Of a DNA stretch of 64,000 bases, positions 57,531 through 64,000 are shown one piece after another. Both the position numbers and the translations under genes were made by a program. The notes under the pieces were generated by a model. The model did no database searches, was not told the DNA's origin, and saw only the letters and a list, made by a program, of their open reading frames with translations. The stretch comes from Lentibacillus jeotgali. Lineage in GTDB: Bacteria; Bacillota; Bacilli; Bacillales; Amphibacillaceae. Within the stretch, counting starts at the first letter, position 1. Every line of letters begins with the position of its first letter. The DNA is taken from the NCBI RefSeq assembly GCF_000224785.1, contig NZ_AGAV01000012.1, forward strand, positions 22,546-86,545, written 5' to 3'.

Positions 57531-58109
57531 TTGAACGTACCAAACAGGATGACACTTTCACGAATTCTTTTAATCCCTATTTTTATTATTTTGCTGAGTG
57601 TTCCATTCAACTGGGGTGAATGGAACATTGGTGATACAGTATTGCCAATTTCGCATTTTGCTGCTGCGTTACTATTTATCATTGCGGCAGCAACCGATTG
57701 GGTCGATGGACACTATGCCAGAAAATATAATTTAGTAACAAATCTCGGGAAATTTCTGGATCCGCTCGCTGACAAACTGCTCGTTGCAGCGGCACTGATT
57801 TTACTTGTGGAACTCGGAATGGCCCCTGGATGGGTTGCAATCGTTATTATCAGCAGGGAGCTGGCTGTAACAGGCTTGCGTCTTGTGGCAGCAGGTGAAG
57901 GAATTGTGCTTGCAGCAGGAAGCATGGGAAAATTGAAGACAGCGACCCAAATGATTGCCATCGCTGTATTATTGCTGCATGATTTTCCATTTTCCTACGC
58001 AGCTATCCCATTCGGAACGATTATGCTGTATATATCATTATTTTTCACCGTGGCATCAGGTTATGATTATTTTGTGAAAAATTGGCATGTAATGAGGGAT
58101 TCCAAATGA
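57531..58109 (+). CDS. pgsA: CDP-diacylglycerol-glycerol-3-phosphate 3-phosphatidyltransferase
   Basis: PgsA makes phosphatidylglycerol phosphate, using CDP-diacylglycerol from CdsA (17845). The CDP-alcohol phosphotransferase motif DGHYARKYNLVTN...GKFLDPLADK is clear, and four to six hydrophobic helices surround it. I start at TTG 57531 after AGGAGGG, giving 192 residues like B. subtilis (193). The frame is open from 57474, but that part lies in a terminator hairpin. cinA overlaps its stop by 4 bases. Confidence 0.95.
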   Translation: MNVPNRMTLSRILLIPIFIILLSVPFNWGEWNIGDTVLPISHFAAALLFIIAAATDWVDGHYARKYNLVTNLGKFLDPLADKLLVAAALILLVELGMAPGWVAIVIISRELAVTGLRLVAAGEGIVLAAGSMGKLKTATQMIAIAVLLLHDFPFSYAAIPFGTIMLYISLFFTVASGYDYFVKNWHVMRDSK

Positions 58110-59353
58110 GAAAAAATTTAAACGCTGAAATTGTTGCAGTCGGTACTGAATTATTATTGGGTCAGATTGCAAACACGAATGCCCAATGGATATCTGAAAA
58201 ACTGGCTTCAATTGGTATAAACGTTCATCACCATGCCGTTGTCGGTGACAATCTGAGGCGGGTTGAAGAACAGTTCCGAATTTCCGGAAACCGGGCTGAT
58301 GTCGTTATTGTTACCGGCGGGCTGGGCCCGACTGAAGATGATTTAACCCGCGAGGCTTTTCAGCAAATAACGGGCATGGAAATAGTGGAACATGAACCAG
58401 CCATGAAGAAAATTGAAGCCTGCTTTCAAAAACAAAAAACAGCTATGACACCGAATAACAGAAAACAGGCGCGTGTTTTTGCCGGATCTGATGTAATTGA
58501 AAACAATACGGGAATGGCATCAGGCATGTCGCTTTCTTATGAGGGGTCAACGTGGTTCTTTCTGCCGGGCGTGCCAAGAGAGATGAAACAGATGATGACT
58601 GATAGTGTTTTGCCGCATTTGCAACAGCTGTCGGGTCAGGAAACAGTGATTAAATCAACGATGCTGCGTTTTACCGGAATTGGGGAATCGCGCCTTGAAC
58701 ATGAGCTGCAGGATTTAATTCAGAAACAAACAAACCCTACGATCGCTCCTTTGGCCCAGAATACGGGTGTAGCTATCCGGCTGACAGCAAAAGCAGCGAC
58801 TGATAATGAGGCTGCTGAACTGTTTGAGCATACTAAACAGGGTATCCTGGGCAGAGTTGGTGATCACTTTTACGGTGTTGACGACCAAACACTGGAAGAA
58901 AAAGTTCTGGCAATGCTGAAGGAGGCAAATAAATCTGTTGGAGCCGCTGAAAGTTTAACAGGCGGGATGTTCACGGACAAACTGATCGCTGTACCCGGAG
59001 CCTCTGAAACATGCCGCGGCGGGATTGTCTGCTATGATACAAACGTAAAAAAGAATGTGCTCGGTATCCCTGAAGATTTCATCTGGCAGTATGGTACCGT
59101 CAGTGAAGAATGTGCTGCGGCCATGGCTGAAAATGCGTCCAACCTGCTGAATGCTGATATAGGTATCAGTTTTACCGGGGTTGCAGGTCCTGACAGCATC
59201 GAGGGGCATGAGGCAGGTACGGTATATATTGCCCTGTATGATAAATCAGGGAAAAAGCTGACCAGGAAATTTAATTTTTCAGGCAGCCGTCAGGCAATTC
59301 GCAGGCGGACCACAGTAAAAGGCTATGAACTTTTATTCAATTTCATAAAATAA
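58106..59353 (+). CDS. cinA: competence/damage-inducible protein CinA
   Basis: The 415-residue protein has the N-terminal molybdopterin-binding-like domain (AEIVAVGTELLLGQI, VTGGLGPTEDDLTREA) and a C-terminal nicotinamide-nucleotide amidohydrolase domain (SVGAAESLTGGMFTDKL, VTGVAGPD-like block FTGVAGPDSIEG). In related bacteria CinA acts in NAD recycling and is induced with recA in competence. The ATG (ATGA) overlaps the pgsA stop. recA follows after 177 bases with its own promoter. Confidence 0.95.
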   Translation: MRKNLNAEIVAVGTELLLGQIANTNAQWISEKLASIGINVHHHAVVGDNLRRVEEQFRISGNRADVVIVTGGLGPTEDDLTREAFQQITGMEIVEHEPAMKKIEACFQKQKTAMTPNNRKQARVFAGSDVIENNTGMASGMSLSYEGSTWFFLPGVPREMKQMMTDSVLPHLQQLSGQETVIKSTMLRFTGIGESRLEHELQDLIQKQTNPTIAPLAQNTGVAIRLTAKAATDNEAAELFEHTKQGILGRVGDHFYGVDDQTLEEKVLAMLKEANKSVGAAESLTGGMFTDKLIAVPGASETCRGGIVCYDTNVKKNVLGIPEDFIWQYGTVSEECAAAMAENASNLLNADIGISFTGVAGPDSIEGHEAGTVYIALYDKSGKKLTRKFNFSGSRQAIRRRTTVKGYELLFNFIK

Positions 59354-59447
59354 ATCTATGGCCTCAAGTATTTTGATGAAATATCAGTTTTTGTATCTTG
59401 TTATCTATTAAAATTCTTTTTTAGGAATTTTAACTGCTTTAAAAACG

Positions 59448-59461
59448 GGAACATTCATTCG
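59448..59461 (+). promoter_or_regulatory. candidate LexA (SOS) box upstream of recA
   Basis: GGAACATTCATTCG matches the Bacillus consensus CGAACRNRYGTTYG at about 10-11 of 14 positions. It lies just before the recA -35 box. Confidence 0.5.
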
Positions 59462-59469
59462 TTTTATTC

Positions 59470-59498
59470 TTGGCAAATCTCTTAAAAAAGAGTATGAT
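59470..59498 (+). promoter_or_regulatory. sigma-A promoter for recA
   Basis: TTGGCA (59470-59475), 17 bases, TATGAT (59493-59498), 33 bases before the recA start. Confidence 0.75.
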
Positions 59499-59530
59499 AT
59501 AACTAGCTCATTCATAAGGAGGTAAGCTCG

Positions 59531-60580
59531 TTGGGAGATAAAAAACAAGCTTTAGATATGGCGTTAAAACAAATTGAAAAACAGTTCGGCAAAGGCTCAA
59601 TCATGAAACTCGGTGAGCAGGAAGGCCAAAAGGTAGCAACGATTCCAAGCGGATCGCTCGCTTTGGATGTCGCTTTAGGGATTGGTGGTTATCCGCGGGG
59701 ACGAGTCGTTGAGATTTATGGTCCGGAATCTTCAGGTAAAACGACAGTTGCACTTCATGCGATTGCGGAGGCTCAGCAGCAGGGCGGACAAGCTGCGTTT
59801 ATTGATGCTGAGCATGCGCTTGACCCAACATATGCACGGGCTCTGGGTGTTGATATTGAGGAATTGCTGTTATCACAGCCGGATACCGGGGAACAGGCGC
59901 TGGAAATAGCGGAAGCACTGGTGCGCAGCGGTGCGGTTGATATTATTGTGGTTGACTCAGTGGCTGCGCTGGTTCCGAAAGCTGAAATTGAAGGTGAAAT
60001 GGGCGATGCACACGTCGGTTTGCAGGCACGTTTGATGTCTCAGGCATTGAGGAAGCTTTCCGGCGCTATCAATAAATCCAAAACAACTGCTGTATTTATC
60101 AATCAGATCAGAGAAAAAGTAGGCGTTATGTTCGGTAATCCCGAAACAACCCCGGGCGGCCGTGCACTTAAGTTCTATTCATCTGTGAGACTGGAAGTGC
60201 GCCGGGCAGAGACACTGAAGCAGGGAAATGACATGGTCGGGAATAAAGCGAGATTAAAAGTTGTCAAAAATAAGGTCGCCCCGCCGTTTAAACAGGCAGA
60301 GGTTGATATTATGTATGGCGAAGGGATTTCCAAAGAAGGCGAAATACTGGATATAGCTTCAGATCTTGACATTATCCAAAAGAGCGGTGCGTGGTATTCC
60401 TATAATGGGGAACGGCTCGGACAAGGCAGAGAGAATGCCAAACAATTCCTGAAAGAAAATCAAAACATTAAACTGGAAATTCACCATGCAATCCGGGACC
60501 ATTACAATATGGATGAGGAACCTGAAGAGGAATCCGAAGAGGGATCTGAAACAGGCAATCAGGAAAGACTGGATGTTTAA
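59531..60580 (+). CDS. recA: recombinase A
   Basis: RecA drives homologous recombination, LexA cleavage and transformation. The Walker [10 protein letters not shown] is at residues 64-72, then the block [20 protein letters not shown]. The L2 loop includes [20 protein letters not shown]. The 349-residue length and acidic C-terminal tail ([12 protein letters not shown]) are normal. TTG start after AAGGAGGT, as in B. subtilis where RecA starts at an ATG or alternative codon. Adjacent cinA and dprA (5893) supply related functions. Confidence 0.98.
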   Translation: MGDKKQALDMALKQIEKQFGKGSIMKLGEQEGQKVATIPSGSLALDVALGIGGYPRGRVVEIYGPESSGKTTVALHAIAEAQQQGGQAAFIDAEHALDPTYARALGVDIEELLLSQPDTGEQALEIAEALVRSGAVDIIVVDSVAALVPKAEIEGEMGDAHVGLQARLMSQALRKLSGAINKSKTTAVFINQIREKVGVMFGNPETTPGGRALKFYSSVRLEVRRAETLKQGNDMVGNKARLKVVKNKVAPPFKQAEVDIMYGEGISKEGEILDIASDLDIIQKSGAWYSYNGERLGQGRENAKQFLKENQNIKLEIHHAIRDHYNMDEEPEEESEEGSETGNQERLDV

Positions 60581-60595
60581 ATTTAAGAAATTCCG

Positions 60596-60635
60596 AATAA
60601 ATCCTTTGCTGGCACAGGCTGGTAGAGGATTTATT
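60596..60635 (+). terminator. hairpin after recA
   Basis: AATAAATCCT (60596-60605) pairs with AGGATTTATT (60626-60635). The T-run is missing. A fragment of the repeat family (CCTGT-CTTA-ACGGG, 60639-60652) follows immediately. Confidence 0.55.
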
Positions 60636-60641
60636 TATCCT

Positions 60642-60805
60642 GTCTTAACGGGCAGCAAGGAAACTACAGCACTTTTTCAAAAAATCAAGGTGTGACAATG
60701 ACGAATCAGGTGTCCGTAAAGAACCTGACCGTTTCAGTTGCGATACACTGAGAAATCGGCTGCGCAACTTATCGTTATATTTTGGGTAATAACTATTACG
60801 ATTTC
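60642..60805 (+). other. non-coding gap between recA and rny
   Basis: No supported gene. It opens with the 13-base GTCTTAACGGGCA shared with 48198-48210. The rest shows no clear hairpin or reading frame. In B. subtilis pbpX is found here. Confidence 0.5.
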
Positions 60806-60834
60806 TTGACATTAGTTGATGGTAACAGTAAAAT
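60806..60834 (+). promoter_or_regulatory. sigma-A promoter for rny
   Basis: Perfect TTGACA (60806-60811), 17 bases, TAAAAT (60829-60834). The leader to rny would be about 110 bases and is very AT-rich with a repeated TTGTACA. Confidence 0.75.
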
Positions 60835-60947
60835 TAACATGTATAATTTTCTATTATATTATACAATAAATTATTTATTATTGAACATTGTACATGCCGA
60901 CAATAATGAATCAATTGTACAACTTTATAGCAATAGGAGGTGAAATC

Positions 60948-62513
60948 ATGGATAATCCCTTAATCATCTCCATTTTGCTTGCCGTAATCCTAATCGTCGG
61001 TATTGTTGTTGGTTATCTGATTCGTAAATCTATTGCAGAAGCTAAAATTTCCAGTGCGGAAAATTTAGCCAAACAAATAGTAGATGAGGCACATCGTAAT
61101 GCGGATGCTGCCAAAAAAGAGGCACTTCTTGAAGCGAAAGATGAAAATCATAATCTTCGTCAGCAGACGGAAGAAGACTTACGTGAGCGACGATTGGAAG
61201 TACAAAAACAGGAAAATCGTCTTATGCAAAAAGAAGAGAATCTGGATAGAAAAGACGAAGCGCTTGATAAGCGTGAAACAATGCTGGAGGGAAAGGAAGA
61301 ATCACTAACAGAAAAACAACAACAAATTGAAGAAATGGAAAGCAAAGTGGAAGCGATGCTTAATGAGCAGCAAACGGAGCTTGAGCGGATTTCCGGTTAT
61401 ACAACTGACCAGGCAAAACAGGTTATTTTGGAACGAGTTGAGCAGGAGGTTAACCACGAATCAGCTTTAATGATCAAAGAAGCCGAGAATCGTGCCAAAG
61501 AGGAAGCGGATAAAAAGGCCAAAAGCATTCTTTCACTGGCCTTGCAGCGCTGTGCTGCAGATCACGTTTCTGAAACAACTGTCTCTGTCGTAAACCTTCC
61601 GAATGATGAAATGAAAGGTCGGATTATCGGCCGTGAAGGGCGCAATATCCGAACCCTTGAAACATTGACAGGAATCGATTTAATCATTGATGACACACCA
61701 GAAGCGGTCGTTCTGTCAGGGTTTGATCCAATACGTCGGGAAATTGCCCGTATGGCACTGGAAAAGCTCGTTCAGGATGGCAGAATTCATCCGGCCAGAA
61801 TCGAAGAAATGGTTGATAAAGCCAGACGTGATGTTGATGACTACATTCGTGAAGTTGGCGAGGAGACAACATTTGAAGTTGGCATACATGGATTGCACCC
61901 CGATCTCGTCAAAATCCTTGGCCGCCTGAAATATCGTACAAGCTATGGTCAGAATGTATTGAAGCATTCCACGGAAGTTGCATATCTCTCAGGGTTGCTT
62001 GCTGCTGAATTAGGCGAAGATGAAACACTGGCAAAAAGAGCCGGCTTGCTTCATGATATTGGTAAAGCAATTGATCATGAAGTCGAGGGAAGCCATGTTG
62101 AAATTGGTAAGGAACTTGGGATCAAGTACAAAGAGCATGAGGTTGTAGTTAATTCGATTGCTTCTCACCATGGCGATGAAGAGGCGACTTCCATCATTGC
62201 TGTTCTGGTTGCCGCGGCCGATGCACTATCAGCTGCCAGACCCGGAGCCAGAAGTGAAACATTGGAAAACTATATTAAACGTCTCGAAAAACTGGAAGAG
62301 ATTTCAGAGTCCTTCGCAGGTGTAGAGAAATCATTTGCGATTCAAGCCGGAAGAGAGATCAGGATAATGGTTAAGCCTGATGAAATTAATGATATTGACT
62401 CTGTTCGAATTGCACGTGATATTCGCAAACAAATCGAAAACCAGCTTGATTATCCAGGACATATCAAAGTAACTGTTATCAGAGAAACAAGATCAGTAGA
62501 ATATGCTAAATAA
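60948..62513 (+). CDS. rny: ribonuclease Y
   Basis: RNase Y is the main initiating endoribonuclease of Bacillus. It has an N-terminal membrane anchor ([19 protein letters not shown]), a long coiled coil (about 30-200) full of Glu/Lys/Gln, a KH domain ([17 protein letters not shown]) and a metal-dependent HD domain with [13 protein letters not shown]. Start ATG 60948 follows AGGAGGTG and gives 521 residues, matching B. subtilis (520). An in-frame ATG at 60888 lies in the leader. It acts with PNPase (32295). Confidence 0.97.
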   Translation: MDNPLIISILLAVILIVGIVVGYLIRKSIAEAKISSAENLAKQIVDEAHRNADAAKKEALLEAKDENHNLRQQTEEDLRERRLEVQKQENRLMQKEENLDRKDEALDKRETMLEGKEESLTEKQQQIEEMESKVEAMLNEQQTELERISGYTTDQAKQVILERVEQEVNHESALMIKEAENRAKEEADKKAKSILSLALQRCAADHVSETTVSVVNLPNDEMKGRIIGREGRNIRTLETLTGIDLIIDDTPEAVVLSGFDPIRREIARMALEKLVQDGRIHPARIEEMVDKARRDVDDYIREVGEETTFEVGIHGLHPDLVKILGRLKYRTSYGQNVLKHSTEVAYLSGLLAAELGEDETLAKRAGLLHDIGKAIDHEVEGSHVEIGKELGIKYKEHEVVVNSIASHHGDEEATSIIAVLVAAADALSAARPGARSETLENYIKRLEKLEEISESFAGVEKSFAIQAGREIRIMVKPDEINDIDSVRIARDIRKQIENQLDYPGHIKVTVIRETRSVEYAK

Positions 62514-62572
62514 TTTCAAAAAGCCCCGATTGAGCGACGTACATTCATAGACGACGGGTGCTGAAACTGGAT

Positions 62573-62600
62573 AAAAGCGGCCATAATGGCCGCTTTTAAT
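62573..62600 (+). terminator. terminator after rny
   Basis: AAAAGCGGCCAT (62573-62584) pairs with ATGGCCGCTTTT (62586-62597), then AATTT. The central base makes a tight loop in which the innermost pairs open. Confidence 0.85.
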
Positions 62601-62664
62601 TTGCTTTACAATGATTGGACACTATGTAACACTTGATTAAATCAAATAGATAGGATGAGCACTT

Positions 62665-63462
62665 ATGAAAATACTTTTTATCGGTGATGTTGTTGGCTCT
62701 CCAGGCCGAGATATGGTGCAGACATATCTTCCTAAATTAAAGGATAAATACCGTCCGAATTTGACGATTATTAATGGAGAGAATGCAGCAGCAGGCAAAG
62801 GTATTACCCAAAAAATTTACAAGCAGTTTCTCGAATGGGGAGCTCATGTCATTACAATGGGGAATCATACATGGGATAAAAAGGAGATATTTGAATTTAT
62901 TGATGATGCGAATAATATGATCCGACCCGCCAATTATCCGGAAGGAACACCGGGTAAAGGGATGACTTTTGTTAATATAAACGGTACTGAGATTGCTGTT
63001 ATTAACGTTCAGGGACGCACTTTTTTACCTGCGATTGATGACCCGTTCCGTAAAGTAGACGAACTGATTGAACAGGCAAAAAAACGAACTGATATTATTT
63101 TTGTTGATTTTCATGCTGAAGCAACAAGTGAAAAGCAGGCAATGGGCTGGCATCTGGACGGAAAAGTCAGTGCTGTCACAGGAACGCATACGCATACACA
63201 GACAGCGGATGAACGGATCTTGCCTAATGGTACCGCCTATATTACGGATGCTGGCATGACAGGCCCTTATGATGCCATATTAGGCGTGGACCGGGAAGCT
63301 GTCCTGAAAAAGTTTTTCACCAGTTTGCCGGTACGTTTTGAAATTGATAAAAAGGGAAGAACTCAATTAAACGGTTTACTTGTTACGGTTGATGAAAATA
63401 CGGGAAGCGCTTCCAATATCGAACGTATATTAATCAATGATGACCACCCGTTTATCAGCTGA
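62665..63462 (+). CDS. ymdB: metallophosphodiesterase YmdB
   Basis: A 265-residue calcineurin-like phosphodiesterase reported in B. subtilis to influence the choice between biofilm and motility. Metal ligands appear in FIGDVVGSPGRD, INGENAAAGKGIT, MGNHTWDKKE, DFHAEATSEK and GTHTHTQTADER. AGGATGAG precedes the ATG. It follows rny in most Bacilli. The in vivo substrate is not settled. Confidence 0.95.
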   Translation: MKILFIGDVVGSPGRDMVQTYLPKLKDKYRPNLTIINGENAAAGKGITQKIYKQFLEWGAHVITMGNHTWDKKEIFEFIDDANNMIRPANYPEGTPGKGMTFVNINGTEIAVINVQGRTFLPAIDDPFRKVDELIEQAKKRTDIIFVDFHAEATSEKQAMGWHLDGKVSAVTGTHTHTQTADERILPNGTAYITDAGMTGPYDAILGVDREAVLKKFFTSLPVRFEIDKKGRTQLNGLLVTVDENTGSASNIERILINDDHPFIS

Positions 63463-63561
63463 GATGAAAATACGATTATTGCACTAAGGGAGTTTGCTGA
63501 TGCATTTGCCGGTTCAATGAGCAGATAATATTTGAATGTTTAGAATTATTAGTGCATAATA

Positions 63562-63588
63562 AGGTAATAAGCTAACATCTCCAAGAAT
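63562..63588 (+). promoter_or_regulatory. possible sigma-H-like promoter for spoVS
   Basis: AGGTAAT (63562-63568) and GAAT (63585-63588) resemble the sigma-H -35 and -10 boxes, but the spacing is one base longer than usual. In B. subtilis spoVS depends on sigma-H. Confidence 0.35.
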
Positions 63589-63633
63589 ATAGTAGCATTA
63601 GAACTACAATAGTAAATGAAGGAGGAACTAGCA

Positions 63634-63894
63634 GTGGAAGTATTAAAAGTGTCAGCTAAATCTAACCCAAATTCAGTAGCAGGTGCATTAGCGAACGTTT
63701 TACGGGAACGGGGATCGGCGGAGATACAGGCAATCGGTGCCGGCGCATTGAATCAGGCTGTAAAAGCAGTTGCAATTGCGAGGGGATTTGTCGCTCCAAG
63801 CGGAGTCGATCTAATCTGTATACCGGCGTTTACCGATATTATGATTGAAGAAGAAGAACGGACAGCAATCAAGTTAATTGTGGAACCCAGATAA
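63634..63894 (+). CDS. spoVS: stage V sporulation protein S
   Basis: SpoVS is an 86-residue protein needed for spore coat assembly and normal septation in B. subtilis. It is almost unchanged across spore formers: MEVLKVSAKSNPNSVAGA, then RERGSAEIQAIGAGALNQAV, then ARGFVAPSGVDL. The start is GTG 63634, seven bases after AAGGAGGAAC; the frame is open from 63616. A terminator follows. Confidence 0.97.
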   Translation: MEVLKVSAKSNPNSVAGALANVLRERGSAEIQAIGAGALNQAVKAVAIARGFVAPSGVDLICIPAFTDIMIEEEERTAIKLIVEPR

Positions 63895-63938
63895 TCTGAC
63901 TAAATAATGAATTGAATGTTTATCTTATAGCTGAACAG

Positions 63939-63967
63939 CCTTCCTATTTTTCTAGGAGGGTTTTTTA
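63939..63967 (+). terminator. terminator after spoVS
   Basis: CCTTCCTA (63939-63946) pairs with TAGGAGGG (63953-63960) with one wobble pair, then a T-run. Confidence 0.88.
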
Positions 63968-64000
63968 TTTGTGCTGCAGCCATCATGTATTGTTTAATAT

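Noticed and set aside
60486..60695. 69-codon frame running from the recA end into the gap
   Set aside because: Begins inside recA in another frame and has no start signal; the non-recA part covers a hairpin and a repeat fragment.

Overview
This window is a chromosomal core segment of a low-GC, endospore-forming Firmicute of the family Bacillaceae. Every recognisable gene is on the + strand, and the order follows the Bacillus subtilis region from rplS to spoVS closely. Spore genes (spoVFA/spoVFB, ymxH, ylzJ, spoIIIE, spoVS), codY and the ymf cluster show a spore former. Several intergenic repeats and acidic protein tails would suit a halotolerant relative such as Oceanobacillus, Virgibacillus or Lentibacillus. 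That genus-level guess is inference only.

Layout: (1) 0-9 kb: end of rplS, lepB, rbgA, a DUF4256 gene, rnhB, sucC-sucD, dprA, topA. (2) 9-13 kb: xerC-hslV-hslU-codY. (3) 13-20 kb: rpsB, tsf, pyrH, frr, uppS, cdsA, rseP. (4) 20-34 kb: polC, then the rimP-nusA-rnpM-ylxQ-infB-ylxP-rbfA transcription/translation operon, truB-ribF, rpsO, pnpA. (5) 34-45 kb: ylxY-mlpA-ymxH, dipicolinate synthase plus asd-dapG-dapA, tepA-ylzJ, spoIIIE. (6) 46-52 kb: a GntR regulator and a complete BMP-type nucleoside ABC importer. (7) 52-64 kb: ymfF-ymfH-ymfI (linked to EF-P modification), ymfJ, ymfK, ymfM, pgsA, cinA, recA, rny, ymdB, spoVS.

The genes serve translation and ribosome assembly, RNA turnover (pnpA, rny), replication and chromosome handling (polC, topA, xerC, recA, spoIIIE), envelope synthesis (uppS, cdsA, pgsA, lepB, rseP) and the aspartate-to-dipicolinate route used in spores. 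No mobile element, CRISPR array, tRNA or rRNA was seen, and no gene looks broken.

The unusual content is between the genes. There are at least three families of interspersed palindromic repeats: a stem-loop pair at 8997 and 37137; a 'CCCGATTCTGTTCAACTAAC' family at 16964, 46740 and 48132; and a long palindrome between sucC and sucD. Differences between copies mostly keep base pairing, which points to a folded RNA or DNA element. Several genes expected in this neighbourhood are missing from their usual slots: trmFO, the fla/che operon, dxr, proS and rnjB. No clearly new multi-gene system was found; the repeats and the absences are the most worthwhile leads.
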